The notes: generated from the letters alone by a model not told the origin. A DNA stretch of 64,000 bases from Pseudo-nitzschia pungens (GCA_037355855.1 CM074763.1:3472001-3536000); one strand, 5' to 3'. Counted from the stretch's first letter, positions 31,971 through 43,084 are shown. Program-made: numbers and translations.

Positions 31971-32180
31971 ATGCATCATATGAGAAATTGTTCTGTCAAA
32001 ATGGATTGTCTCCATTTCGAATACCCTACCCGACAATCAACCATGTTTGATCCGTTGTTCCATAGTATTCAAGGAGGAGGCGTGCTATGTGGTACAATAG
32101 TCAAGGCAGCATTGGTGGTATGAGCGAGTCGGCGGGGGAAGTAAACTGTCGTACAAGTAGATCCTTATTATTATTATTTT

Positions 32181-32207
32181 CTATAGCGTGGCAAGCGCAG
32201 CAACAGG

Positions 32208-32238
<31 letters not shown>

Positions 32239-35200
32239 GCACTTCCACTATCCAGCAGGCAATCTGCTTCACCACTACTGGTAGGGTTCACCACCACCAT
32301 GGTGGATGTCGGATCGTCGACCGGCGGCAGTTGTACCTCCTCGATCGATTCAGGTGTCGTCAATTCCGTGGGGGGTGCTGCTGGTGGTGGTGCCCCTGTT
32401 GCTGGTGATTTCTTTGTTTTTCTATTCTTTTTATTCTTTTGCTCTCTTTTTTCCTTCCTTCTTGCCTTATCCTTTTCATACATTGCTTTCACTTCGGCCG
32501 GGGGCTCTGGGCACATCTCGTCTTGATGCTTCTCCGGGACAATGGGACGCCACTTTGTGAACAGCTCCATCTGCTTTATTGGAGGGATCCCTGGTGTACT
32601 CTCACAGTTGATTGTAGTTTCCCACTTCCTAAATTCTTCCTTCCTCTGCTCAAGCGTCGTACCACCTAACACAATTTTTTGCGTCCAAGTCTTTCCTCCG
32701 ATTCGATCCTGTTCCATTGTCATGTATTCCACACGAGAGTCATCTGCATAGAAGTTGTGAGCAGTCAGAAGATCCTTGATCTTCTTGAAGACCTTGTTGG
32801 TGTATTTGTCGAACTTTTTGAATTCACCTTCCTTTATTGTTACAATTCGAACGCGCTTATGTGTATCCAACTTCTTCAATAACTGATTGAACGTCCAAAT
32901 ATTTGAGACGCGATACTGCCTTTTGAGTATATTGAACCACCGGTCACAAGCATTCTTTGTATGTCCTGCAATGTAGAAGATGAAGCTGACGCGGTTGAAA
33001 TATCCAGCTTGGACAAGGAATGCAGCTAGTCTTAGAACAAAATTATTCTTGTTCTGTCCAGGGCAGTTGTCACACAGAATATTCAGTTCTTTTCCACACT
33101 CATCATTGCGGAGCCAGTTCTTTTCTTTCAAGTATTTCATCAGCATGGAAGCAACATGATTCCCTCCCTTTCCCCCTTGTCCCTCGTGATATACAAAGGC
33201 GTCAAGGGACTCTCCAGGGACACCGAAGTCAACAATACCAAAAATGAAGACTCTCAGGGGGCAATAATAGTACGTCTTTCCGGGCTGAGTGGATCCAAGC
33301 TGTGGAAGACCGACGTTCTGACTGTAGTCCATGACTATGGTTCGAACACATTCAGCGTGTGGCTTCTTGGCCTTTGCATCCACACGCGCAAGTTTGATCT
33401 TTTCATTGGCATATTTCCTCTGATCTTGAACCCTTGTCACATGGAGTATTGCTTCCCTCACTTGCTCCTTCATTTCCCCAGACGTTGACTCTTGAACAAT
33501 TGCTGGTAGTTCCATAGCAGGGAACATTTGTTCTGGAAGACTGGAAGCTGTGGAACAGAACTCTAACATTTTTTCAACTTCTTGAGTACTATGAGGAGGA
33601 CTAGTAGTACTACTAGTACTGCTACTAGTAGTAGTGCTGGTGGTGGTGGCAGTGTTTCTTCTCCTTCCAAGGTGCTTCATCCTGTGGTAGTAGATATGGC
33701 ACATTGTGCAAGTGTCTTCGCGGGGCTTCGAAAGTTTCAAATGCGAGTAGTTGTCTGACCAGAAATTGCAGAAGGTAGACAAAGCACAGTATGGTTTTGC
33801 AGGGGGATCTTGTTCTTCACTTTCATTAAGAACATACCTGTAGCTGTTGCCCCTTCTCTGTACACGCCATCCCCTGCTTTCAACAAATCGATCATACATT
33901 GCGCGCTTCGACTGATTTGATGGAAGCTCTCTGATCTCATCTTCTCCATCCCTTAATCCTACGCCTCCAATCTCACGAACAATTCTTGTTGACGTTGGCT
34001 CTGCAAACAAGGACATCTTCTGGAAGTAAACGTGTAAATCTTCCCTCACTGCTGTATCAAATTCGAGACCATTCCCTGAGCGTTTGTTTGTATTTCCATG
34101 CAGTGGTATGATGTTCTTTTTTACAGCGCTCTCACAAGTCTTCCATTTTCGAAGCCCAAAGTCCAGCAGAAAAGCAACAGCTGATCTGCAGATTTTATAG
34201 TTCTCCATCCCTGACAAGTTTCCTTCTGGTGAGTCTTCTGCGTCGTTGTTACTAGTATTGCTGATGACACTAGGGAACAAAACTCTCTGGGGATCAGCGC
34301 CGGCGTCGGTTCTTCTTGTCGTGTCCCTTGTTCCTTGTTCTTTGGCAGTGGGAGATAGAAAAGGAATGAAGTACTTCCGGCGTCCGACTGGTGGTGGTGT
34401 ATCACTAGTATTTGACGCATTGTTGTCCTCTGCAGAAGTGTATCTTATCCAATTCATGATAATCTGTTGTTGTTCTGCCTTTGTCTTCTTTGAAAAGAAT
34501 ACCATGTATTCTGCCACTGCTCTTCTTTTTTTCCATTCACCAAAGGATTCAATGATACTGAGACAGGTACATCTGGATAGTTTGTCAACTCCTTTCCTTG
34601 GTACGTAGATCTTTTTGCAGTAGGGAGGTGCCATATCGATCCATTTAACACAGTGCTTTATCTTCTCGTTGTCGGACATTCTTTTGTTTTCTTTCTTCCG
34701 AAAGGTGGCAAACGGATGAGAAACACAATCGAAAGGAACAGAACCAATGCTCTCCTCATCACTTGGACAGCTTTCCCCTCTTCTTCTTGTGTGGAGCCGG
34801 ATCCTTGCTTCATCATCAGCAGCATCTCCTGCTGCTTCTTCTTCGCGTTGCTCTGCTTCTAACTCCTCCGGCGTGATCATTGAGCGTTTTACTCTCATGT
34901 TTGTCTTGTTCGATGCAACCCTCAGCGCAGCAGTAGTAAGTATCGATCGACCCCGGTGTGTTACTAAGAAGGAGTTAGTAGTCAAATGCTAGCAGTAGAG
35001 GTGCTGAGCTGATGAGGTACTCACACTAACTTCTTGTCATTGAGCTCATTGCAGGTGGGATTGTACAGATCGAAAATAAAGAAAGAAAGAAAAAAAAACA
35101 TGGGAGTCTTGCTTCTGATAAACAAAGAGAAACTCAATAATCGCGCACAGTGGAGTGGTTAACAAGAATGAAACTGATAGTTTTTGACACATGCCCGTGC

Positions 35201-35249
35201 CTACTGACATACCATGTGAGTAACGTTTGAATCGATTGTTTGCAGTCAT
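32181..35249 (-). CDS. Putative transposase, DUF7869-like, two exons, 939 aa
   Basis: Exon 1 is 35213-35249 (ATG, 37 bases) and exon 2 is 34963-32181. The intron, 34964-35212, begins GTATGT and ends with a perfect TACTAAC branch-point followed by TTCTTAG; the phases match. The N-terminal third is charged. The middle holds a Cys/His cluster (SRCTCLS, and later CTMCHIYYHRMKH). The probable catalytic core carries IVMDYSQNVGLPQ (Asp about 558), LCDNCPGQNKNN (about 644) and FYIAGHTKNACDRWFN (about 686). This D/D/D-type arrangement is what is expected for an RNase-H-like fold. The C-terminus is a basic KEKREQKNKKNRKTKK segment and then Ala-rich. From memory this resembles the DUF7869 proteins of protists. 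Its position as the only gene between paired termini supports a transposase role, which is my inference. Confidence 0.72.
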
Positions 35250-35381
35250 TTCTTCATAAGTTCTCTTCTAGAAGGAGTTGGACCTAAAGGAAAACATCAG
35301 CTACAAACTTAAAATGAGCTCTATCGATTGATGCAATATGCCTTTTTTTATTTTTACAGTCATTTTGGGTCATTTTGCAGA

Positions 35382-35409
35382 GACGACACATTTTTATTCG
35401 GACCGTCTT
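35382..35409. repeat. Right terminal inverted repeat
   Basis: 28 bp ending TTTTTATTCGGACCGTCTT, followed by ATTT. Partner of 31782-31809. Confidence 0.85.
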
Positions 35410-35413
35410 ATTT

Positions 35414-36266
35414 ATACAGAGAATATGGACGACGGACAGATTACGTATCGCACCCGTCCTTTTTTATGACCACTGCTTCCTAACCTTACCGTAACCTTAC
35501 CGAGTTTAACTTACGGTACATCGAATGTACGTAGTAATATTATTTTATTGTAAGAGTAAGGCTACGTAAAGTCTTACCGGTACAGGTACGAGTAAGATCT
35601 GAAAGAAAAAGGTACGTACGTGTACAGGGTAATTTACCAGGTACGTAGTATGAAGTAAGATTACTTCGTACTATTTCTACTTCCTCCTTTTATCACGGTG
35701 TATGCGGTACTACTACGTATTTACCAACGCATACTTAGAGGACACTCGTGCAACGGTTGGGTTTTTCCCAAGAGCCAAGACGAGTTGGTGGAGCCAACGA
35801 ACACGAACAGAAAATTAGTACGCACGTAAACGATAGAAATCGGTTGAAATAAGCGACTGTGTTTAAACTGGTTTAACAAGTTTAACGGTCTATTAGCGGT
35901 CAACCAATCGTGAATAGACTTTATCCTTATTTTGACATGCTTAGATTGTTTTCTTCTAAAAACCAATGTTTTGTTATTTCCTTTCCCAACGCATGACTAA
36001 ATCGACACCTCACCGAAACCGCGGGGGAAAGTACGAAGTTCCAACACAAGCTTCGCGGGTTGAAAAAAAAGCGCAACGCCTCGAAGAACTTGGGTATTTG
36101 TTACCCGTACCGGTATCGCAGAAGGACTGCTGTAGTTGTGATTGCTCTGGCACTCCCCGGTGCTCCATTGAACATCGCCCAAGAAGTCACGCCAAACATC
36201 CCAAAACTAAGACCAACGAATACATCGAGCTGTAAGCTCACAAGCAATCGAAAAAAGGTTGAAACG
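35414..36266. other. Kinase upstream region
   Basis: 35414-35700 is rich in GTA/TAC and TTACG motifs (CTTACCG, GTACGT), with no gene. An open frame 35994-36235 starting MTKSTPHRNRGGKYE has coding-like charged composition and could be a 5' exon of the kinase or a small separate gene. I found no GT-AG pair that joins it to the kinase frame, so it is left unassigned. Confidence 0.45.
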
Positions 36267-38099
36267 ATGAAGCGCAATCCATCTGCTGATTCCGAGGAGG
36301 GATCCACCTTGAATGTTCAAGGGGGGCAGCAGCAGCAAGGTGAACAGCAGCAGCAGCAGCAGCAGCAGCAAACCCCCCAACAACGTCAGCCGCAACACGG
36401 AATCTGTGATTCCGCCAACCTAATCCACATGATTGACCAGAAAACCAGCAAGCATCAAGCTTGGTTCCAAAGTCAGTCAATACCGAAAAAGAATGACCCT
36501 TTATCTCATGATGGCAATGAAGTCTTGATTGAATCTCAAGTCATGAGGTTAACAAGTGACTGTAGACTCTTTCAAGAACGAGATCCAGAAGACGGAAATG
36601 ACATCCATGCAGATGGGAGCAGCCCTGCCCTCTTTCATCGCCACGAAATCCAAACCTCGTGGAACATGTTGGGCAACGGAGCATTTTCAGAAGTATACAC
36701 CGTCCAAAAGTTTTACCTTCAAGATAAAGGCTTCGTAGACACAGAACAACGAGTAGCCAGAGAAAATCTTCAAAGTAAATGCTCCCCTGAAAGTGAAGAG
36801 CCGATCGGGATAGAGCAGCACGTGCAGTGTCTGCAGTTAGAAGGACATTGTCAGCTTCGTCAGTGTCAGTCAATCCCGCCGTATCAATATGTTATCAAGC
36901 ACTTGAGAAGAGACTTGATGGCAGATCGAAAGAGGTTTATACATGCCGCTGGAGACTTGGTGATGGAAGCTATGTACCTAACTAAATTCAATCATCCGAA
37001 CATCATCAAACTGCGAGGATGTGCCGTAGGGGGTTCCAGCGCGTATGGGAATGGCAAACACGATGGCTTTTTCCTTGTTCTGGATAGATTGAATACTACC
37101 TTGTCGCAACAAATCCAAGACTGGAGAGGAGGACCACAACAACATCACGTGATGTACTCTAACCGCCTGGTTGATTTCAGAGAAAAGCTTGAAATAGCTC
37201 GTCAAATCGCTTCTGCATTGGAATACCTCCACGGGAGAGACATAGTATACAGAGATTTGAAACCAGACAATGTTGGGCTTTTGTATAGTGGGCAAACCGA
37301 AAAACCGATCGTCCAACTCTTTGACTTCGGACTTTGTCGTGAAATTCCAGAAGCGTCACCTCCTGAAGATAAGGTCTTTCACATGTCCGGAGTCGGAACG
37401 CGTCGCTACATGTCACCGGAGGTATATTTAGGACAACACTACAATGTGAAAGCCGATGTCTATTCATGGGCAATAGTTTTTCATTCCATGATCACTCTAC
37501 AAAGGCCTTTTGAGATGTACGATGCGGAATTGCACAAACTACTTGTCTGTATCGAAGGGATTCGACCAACAATTTATAAAGAATGGCCACGACCAATCCA
37601 AGAGCTTTTGAGCAGAGGATGGGCTGCACAGTCCAGCGAACGACCTTCCATGAATGAAGTTTGTTCCTACATACAAGAGTTGCTTCAGGACATAAATGTC
37701 GAATACTATAGTGATGACGATGGAGATAGTATTAACTCAGACATTCCCAATTCCGGTACATATGGAAGTTTCGATAGATGTCAGGAACTACATCCGAGAC
37801 ACTCCGAAGACGAAGTATCTGGGACCGCATCGTCAACACGAGCAAACAGCATGCAGACCACAATTGCCAACTTTATGGAAGAGTGGACGCAGGTTTTGTG
37901 TTCTGGTATGACTGATGCACAGACCAATGATTCCAAAAAACCTACGAAGAAGAGTCTATTGCGAACTCTAGAGGCTCACTTGATGGCCGATGCGGCAGGA
38001 ACTCAACTTTTGATGATGCAAAATCGCTACAATCCTTCTAATCGCGAGAAGCTAGGCGATTACCCACATTTGAAGCGTTTACGGTCGAGCTATCTATAA
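36267..38099 (+). CDS. Serine/threonine protein kinase, 610 aa
   Basis: Transfers phosphate from ATP to protein substrates; probably cytosolic or nuclear, with no membrane segment. I chose the ATG at 36267 (MKRNPSADSEEG); the frame is open further upstream without an ATG. A Gln run follows (CAG/CAA, about 36340-36372). Kinase motifs: Gly loop LGNGAFSEVY (about 135), VIK Lys211, Glu in VMEAMYLTKFNHPNI, catalytic YRDLKPDN (Asp330), DFG in LFDFGL (Asp353), GTRRYMSPE in the activation segment and DVYSWAIV. Lys after RD and the GTRRYMSPE segment favour Ser/Thr specificity. Between Gly loop and Lys211 are about 70 residues, far more than the usual 15-20, so the N-lobe has an insertion rich in Gln, Cys and Glu. 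After the kinase domain there is an acidic stretch (YYSDDDGDSINSD) and an unassigned tail. I cannot assign a subfamily. Confidence 0.9.
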   Translation: MKRNPSADSEEGSTLNVQGGQQQQGEQQQQQQQQQTPQQRQPQHGICDSANLIHMIDQKTSKHQAWFQSQSIPKKNDPLSHDGNEVLIESQVMRLTSDCRLFQERDPEDGNDIHADGSSPALFHRHEIQTSWNMLGNGAFSEVYTVQKFYLQDKGFVDTEQRVARENLQSKCSPESEEPIGIEQHVQCLQLEGHCQLRQCQSIPPYQYVIKHLRRDLMADRKRFIHAAGDLVMEAMYLTKFNHPNIIKLRGCAVGGSSAYGNGKHDGFFLVLDRLNTTLSQQIQDWRGGPQQHHVMYSNRLVDFREKLEIARQIASALEYLHGRDIVYRDLKPDNVGLLYSGQTEKPIVQLFDFGLCREIPEASPPEDKVFHMSGVGTRRYMSPEVYLGQHYNVKADVYSWAIVFHSMITLQRPFEMYDAELHKLLVCIEGIRPTIYKEWPRPIQELLSRGWAAQSSERPSMNEVCSYIQELLQDINVEYYSDDDGDSINSDIPNSGTYGSFDRCQELHPRHSEDEVSGTASSTRANSMQTTIANFMEEWTQVLCSGMTDAQTNDSKKPTKKSLLRTLEAHLMADAAGTQLLMMQNRYNPSNREKLGDYPHLKRLRSSYL

Positions 38100-39053
38100 A
38101 GTCCAGTCCTTCAGACGATTGAAAGATCTTGAGGTGTCATTGGAAAAGGCCACAGCTCAAAAGGGAAATAGATATGATACAATATTGCCTAGATTGTAAG
38201 AATGATAGTGAAGAGTACCAATTTTGTCAACTTGAGTGTAGATAATGCTCTTTGGACAAGGTGCAATTCCGAATGGGTATTGACTATCTTCGGATGACGC
38301 ACCCGTTATGTAAAGGCAGTGCCTCGTTTCTGCCCTGTTCTCTTCCACAAATAGTTCGAATCAACAAGAGTTTAACGTCGCATTCGAATGAATCAAATTG
38401 GTTCCAAACGGTTTGAGACAGTCCGAGTGCCCACTGTAAATGCAACCATTTGAGTTTTATGCGAGAATGACTAGTCGTAAAGTTTTTAATTCTATTCTAT
38501 TATTTTATGAAAAAAAATCTGAACTCTTCCTTGCTTTTGTGTCATAATCGCTTCGCACATGAGATACACTTTGTGAATGGTTGCAGAAAAATTAAACAAA
38601 GATACAAATCGACACAATAAAGTGAGTTCTCCATGCGCCAAAGTCTGGTAAATTGAATCATGTCCTCCGTAAACTATCCTTTCTCCATCAGCCAGGTAAA
38701 GCGATATGGTTATCTTCACAGTCAGATCAGAGAATGTAGATAATAATGGATAACGTCACTTGGATAAAAGAGTAGTCCATGGAGAGACAAAGTCACACAG
38801 AATGATAAAAAGGTGACCCTTCAGATCGTTCGATTTGCCACTAGTTGCGATGCGAATTCATTTTCTCAGATATCTAAAAAGTACACTTTACGTCGAATCA
38901 ACAAGAATCTTCAGTCCGCCCGACGGAACTATCGTCACGGAAAATGAATTGCAATCGATCAACTTCGACAGTCGAACAGTACCGCGTCCTCGTTTGATGA
39001 CGATTCCGTCCTCTTTATTCTTACCTCTGGTGCTTGTTGACGTAGTAAGTTTA
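38100..39053. other. Intergenic, convergent genes
   Basis: AT-rich spacer between the kinase and the Misato-like gene, which point towards each other. It presumably holds both 3' UTRs. No gene, repeat or TE signature was recognised. Confidence 0.6.
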
Positions 39054-41351
39054 CTAGTAATCCTCTTCAACATCGAAACCGGAACCTGATGGGGGTTGAT
39101 ATATATCCCGTTTATTGAAACACGACTCTAACGCTTCATCGCAATCTTCCATTTCAGGGAGCACGCCGTTGGAGACATCGCGATTGTAGTAACCACGAAA
39201 ACGCGGAGTTTTCATCACCGCTTTCATATCACTTGCAGTTTTGTTTAATGACGCAAACGCTCTTGTTGTATTTCCCAGTACCGCAACTACAGGAGTCTCG
39301 GCTTGTGGTAGGACATACTTCCAGTAGATTCCTGCTCCATAGAAACTGCCATCACCTCCAAAAGTCAATCGTTTCAAAGACTGATTCAAGACAGTTGCCA
39401 TTGATCTTTCGGGTCGGTATTGAATTCCCATACCTTGGATCAGGCAGGTCAAATAGTTCGACATCGTGATCCCTTCGTTATTTTCGGATGGTAATGACAG
39501 CACCGGGCGAACTGACGTACTTAATGCAAAATGATGATGAACAGACCGATCCAAGTTCAAGCTCGACATGCTCTCGGAATCGGGGTACGAAAGAGAGGAG
39601 AGCAAACCTCGTCCAGCAGCACCGTGACGCGCGTCTTGCATCCAAGTACCAGGAGCATTGTCTCGCGGACGAGTTCGGTACGTATGCCCTCGACTTTCTC
39701 TCATGCGTTGATCTCTTTCAACGCTCGTTCCCTCACGAATGTAGTTATATAGCTTATAATTATCAGTGGTTTCCGAAAGAACATCTAGTTCTAACATTGA
39801 ATATGAGCTTGAGGGTTGCAACACTTGGAGATATTCAGAGAAAGTCAGGCGTTTGGCTGTGCTACCCCATAACGCATCAGAGCTACCGTACGTTGACATG
39901 AAAGGAGCATTTTGAAGTCCAATTTGGTACGATTGGGACCTTCCTGCTCCGGCATTCTCATTCTTTCCACTGAAGCGGAAGGGAAGTGTGCTCGCCTCTA
40001 GCGCCACGGCGACTCGTGCAGTGGCATAAAACCACTTTGGAGAAGACCCGTTAGTCGGGTCACAGCTATCGCCTGAAAGTTTCAGAGGCAGAATGGCGTG
40101 AGCCTTTTCAGCAAAGTCGTGCAACGCAAGTCCACACGACATTTGCTTTCTAATCCGATCAACCTGTGCCTCTTGCCATGAGATTGAAGTAGAAGGGGAG
40201 ATTGCCTGACCGTTACTTCTGCTATCTTCACTCATTTTCGGAAGGTCTCCAGGTTCGTTGATTTTCATTTCGTCTGTCACATGGTAGATCAAGCGGCAAG
40301 CACTTTTGCATTCTTGTTTCAGCTCGTCTAGAAGGAACGTTGCCAAAGATGCATAAATACCATAACCTTCGGTTGCTATCGAAATGCCCTGAATTCCGTA
40401 ATCACACCCCTCTAGCATATGTCTCAAATTCTCGAATAAAGTTTCTTCTTTCCACTCTTCCAAGAATGGAACTGTGCTCCCGGCGTTGTTTCCGTCACAC
40501 TGATACGACACGTTCCAATGCGGAACAAGTCGCGATTGCGAGGAAAAGGGAAGGACAACTTTGGCCTTACTGTCGTATGGAGGCATCAGTATATCTGCCC
40601 AGTGGTTCAGACAGAAATCCTTGGTCCCTTTTGATGATGATTGAATAGAGGGTTCTGACGTGCTTCCATGTGGTTCGTTGTGGAATTTTTCTCCTATCAA
40701 CCGGTCCAGCTCTTGTCCAAGCGCGACCGAAGTCTGTGTCTTCCAGCGCAATTCGTTTTGCTCTTCGCGCCAGCTTTGTTCATAACGGTCTTCTTCATCC
40801 TCCTCCTCCTCGTCGTCGTCCCATATAACGTGTCTTGAGTTGTTTGGGTCCGCCTGATATCTGTGTCCGGAATAGTCATTATCTCTTGATTGATGATAAC
40901 GAGAATATGAAGAATATGCCATTGACGAGGCTGCGTTCCAGAAAGGGGAGTTCTCTCGAGAAAAATCATTCGGACGAACTCCGTTGTCCAGGACCAATGC
41001 GTCGTCGCCAAGTATTTGGATCTGACCATTCCAGAAAGAATCTGCATAGAGACTCGTTTTGTTTAAATCTGATGGGGGAGTGGTGTTTGTTGCCCCTTCT
41101 TCCATAGCGGTCAGGGTCTCTGGCACGTGATGGGTCGACTCATCGACCATCAAGACTCGTGGAACCAGTGTTCCTCCTTCACCTAAGTGAGAGGTTTGAA
41201 CATAGTGTGTTGTAGCTGGATCACAGTAGATATCTTCGGACGAAGACGATGTAGCTGCAAGTCCCTGAAGATTCAACAAATGGGCTGTAATTGCATTTGC
41301 GGATGGTCCCAAGGAAACTTGGATTATCTCTCGTGGGGATGACGATGTCAT
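39054..41351 (-). CDS. Misato/DML1-like protein, 765 aa
   Basis: Homologue of the Misato family (MSTO1 in animals, Dml1 in yeast), tubulin-like proteins linked to mitochondrial distribution and to chaperonin or spindle function in other organisms; that role is transferred by family. Single exon from ATG 41351. The N-terminus REIIQVSLGPSANAITAHLL matches the family's first strand and helix. LVPRVLMVDE and SFWNGQIQILGD follow. Then come an acidic, low-complexity insert (DDDEEEEDEEDRYEQ), NHWADILMPPYDSKAKVVLP, and the tubulin-fold block GCDYGIQGISIATEGYGIYASLATFLLDELKQE, split here by my reading into GCDYGIQGIS and YGIYASLATFLLDEL. The C-terminal half has MSNYLTCLIQGMG and GGDGSFYGAGIYWK. It is longer than animal MSTO1 (about 570 aa) because of inserted loops. 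No breaks are seen. Confidence 0.82.
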   Translation of the reverse strand: MTSSSPREIIQVSLGPSANAITAHLLNLQGLAATSSSSEDIYCDPATTHYVQTSHLGEGGTLVPRVLMVDESTHHVPETLTAMEEGATNTTPPSDLNKTSLYADSFWNGQIQILGDDALVLDNGVRPNDFSRENSPFWNAASSMAYSSYSRYHQSRDNDYSGHRYQADPNNSRHVIWDDDEEEEDEEDRYEQSWREEQNELRWKTQTSVALGQELDRLIGEKFHNEPHGSTSEPSIQSSSKGTKDFCLNHWADILMPPYDSKAKVVLPFSSQSRLVPHWNVSYQCDGNNAGSTVPFLEEWKEETLFENLRHMLEGCDYGIQGISIATEGYGIYASLATFLLDELKQECKSACRLIYHVTDEMKINEPGDLPKMSEDSRSNGQAISPSTSISWQEAQVDRIRKQMSCGLALHDFAEKAHAILPLKLSGDSCDPTNGSSPKWFYATARVAVALEASTLPFRFSGKNENAGAGRSQSYQIGLQNAPFMSTYGSSDALWGSTAKRLTFSEYLQVLQPSSSYSMLELDVLSETTDNYKLYNYIREGTSVERDQRMRESRGHTYRTRPRDNAPGTWMQDARHGAAGRGLLSSLSYPDSESMSSLNLDRSVHHHFALSTSVRPVLSLPSENNEGITMSNYLTCLIQGMGIQYRPERSMATVLNQSLKRLTFGGDGSFYGAGIYWKYVLPQAETPVVAVLGNTTRAFASLNKTASDMKAVMKTPRFRGYYNRDVSNGVLPEMEDCDEALESCFNKRDIYQPPSGSGFDVEEDY

Positions 41352-42089
41352 GTTTTTTCTGAACCAAACCCCTCAATTAACCAAGGTGTCGAAATAATGA
41401 TAATGATGTCTTTCGTGTAAAGGGAGTGGCGAATGCCTGCATCACAGATGCTAGGCTCGATAGTACGGTGTTGGGAGAAAACGCAACCGAGAAAGCGTTC
41501 AGACTGTTTAGCTGCCTTTATGTGTCATCTTTGTTCTCCTTCTAAACCCAAGAACTAACAAAATAATCTGTTTGAGAGTGAAGGAGGAGCTGAACACCAC
41601 TTGCACTCAGAATAATGTCATTTATGGGCAAGTCATCACTTTCAGTTCATACTCGTACACGCACCAGTTTTGAGAAGTGAAGGAGAGTCAAAATTTTGTT
41701 TTCGGTAATTTTAAGTTACGTAAGGTTGCTGGTTGTGGCTCCCCCGTCGAATGATCCCAATCATAATCATTTTTATTGTGTGGTTGCCGTCTAATTCTAA
41801 CGGATGGCGGACGATCGCAGTCCCCAAGGTAATCCCATGGGTAGATCTAACGACACGTAGGTAAGACCTTAACTTACTCTAGGTTACACTGACATAAAAC
41901 TCTGTTCTCTTCGAGGAAAAATTGAGATGAGAAGTTTTTTTAGAAGACGTAACTTACTTCGTAACACAGAGGGGTTTGTCTTCGTCCGGTTCTGATCGAC
42001 AATCTTCTTATCACTTGGCCCTGGAGCTTCCGGAATAAAGTTAGTTTTTGATGCGCGGACCGCGCAATTTTCTTATTCCAATTAGTGAT
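41352..42089. other. Upstream of Misato-like gene, no gene
   Basis: Putative promoter side of the Misato-like gene. It includes GTTACGTAAGG and ACGTAGGTAAGACC-like short motifs. No coding frame or recognisable repeat until the hairpin TTTGAGGG/CCCTCAAA at about 42090. Confidence 0.5.
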
Positions 42090-42119
42090 TTTGAGGGAAT
42101 CCCCTCAAATTTATTATCT

Positions 42120-42345
42120 CCCAAAAGAAACTACTAAAAAACTCGCATTTTTGCTCTAGAAAAAAACTCGTATACATCGCAATAAACGCGAGTTTTCAGC
42201 AGAAAAATGCGAGTTTTCATTACAAAATGCGAGTTTTCAGCAGTAAAATGCGAGTTTTCTTTAAAAAATGCGAGTTTTCTTTAAAAAATGCGAGTTTTAT
42301 TTAAAAAATGCGAGTTTTATTTGGAAAATGAGTGTTTTCAACAAA
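42120..42345. repeat. Tandem AAAATGCGAGTTTT minisatellite
   Basis: Eight to nine copies of an approximately 18-20-bp unit containing ATGCGAGTTTT, with variable spacers (CAGCAG, CATTAC, CTTTAA, ATTTAA). Inverted forms (AACTCGCATTTTT) lie at its left end. Related GCGAGTT and ACTTGCACTTTTT motifs recur at 42780-42905. Confidence 0.8.
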
Positions 42346-42404
42346 AATTTCAACCAAAAACTCGTAGCCATGGAGTCGATTTGCTAAAAATAGCAGAGGC
42401 ACAA

Positions 42405-42770
42405 CGACGCGGGAGTCAATTTGCTAAGAGAGGCGCAATGACGGAGTCGATTTGTTGATAGAGGCGCAATAGTGGAGTCAATTTGCTAATAGAGGCGCAA
42501 CGATGAGGGAGTCGAAGTAACAACGCGTCGATAATACAGGGGGGGGACAGCAAGCAGCAAGCAGCAGCAACGCGTTGAAAATACAGGGGGGGACAGCAAG
42601 AAGCAAGCGGCAGCAACGCGTCGATAATACAGGGAAGGACAGCAAGCAGCAAGCAGCAGCAACGCGTCGATAATATAGGGGGGGGACCGCAAGCATAATT
42701 TTAATTAAGCACCTCTCTTAGCAAATCATTGCGCCTCTATTAACAAATCGACTCCCTCGAAAAAAATTTT
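42405..42770. repeat. Inverted-repeat block with 58-bp minisatellite core
   Basis: Left side: GAGTCAATTTGCTAA/GAGAGGCGCAAT units repeated about four times (42410-42510). Core: about four copies of a 58-60-bp unit with CAACGCGTCGATAATA, a CAGG(G)n tract and AGCAAGCAGCAAGCAGCAG (42520-42700). Right side: the same GAGTC...GAGGCGC unit inverted (42706-42755). It looks like a fold-back type non-autonomous element. Open frames in the core are shadows of the repeat. Confidence 0.7.
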
Positions 42771-43084
42771 GCAAAGAAAACTCACACTTTTTTTGTCCGT
42801 TGAACGAAACTTGCATTTAATGCGAGTTGAAAAAGAACGTTTTTTTAGTCCCGTGAAAACTTGCACTTTTTGGTCTCGAAAAAAGTGCAGAAAAAAAGTG
42901 CAAGTTTATCCCCCTAAAATTGTGTTCCAAAAGGGGGACGAGTGTTCGCGCGAAAATATTTACTGCGCGAAAATATTTACAGTTCCGGAAGGTCCTGTAC
43001 CATACGAGTATTTCGGTATTACGACGCCTACTCGAGTGAGCACGTGTACTAGCACGTGCTCGCTCCTATATATATAAGAAAAAT

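Larger units (their letters stand above)
31782..35409 (-). mobile_element. Complete TIR transposon with DUF7869-like gene
   Basis: 3628-bp element. Its ends are inverted repeats of 28 bp with one mismatch (left AAGACGGTCCG..., right ...CGGACCGTCTT), and it is flanked by ATTT on both sides (31778-31781 and 35410-35413), a probable 4-bp target duplication. It carries one spliced gene on the minus strand and nothing else. It sits in the decayed Copia gag. Intact ends, duplication and gene suggest a recently active DNA transposon. Confidence 0.82.

Noticed and set aside
35966..36235. Upstream exon of the kinase
   Set aside because: The frame looks coding, but no GT-AG combination keeping phase with the ATG at 36267 was found, so it is not joined.
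42416..42700. Three overlapping Cys/Leu-rich minus-strand frames
   Set aside because: They are translations of a 58-60-bp tandem repeat, whose length is close to a multiple of three in parts; no independent coding evidence.
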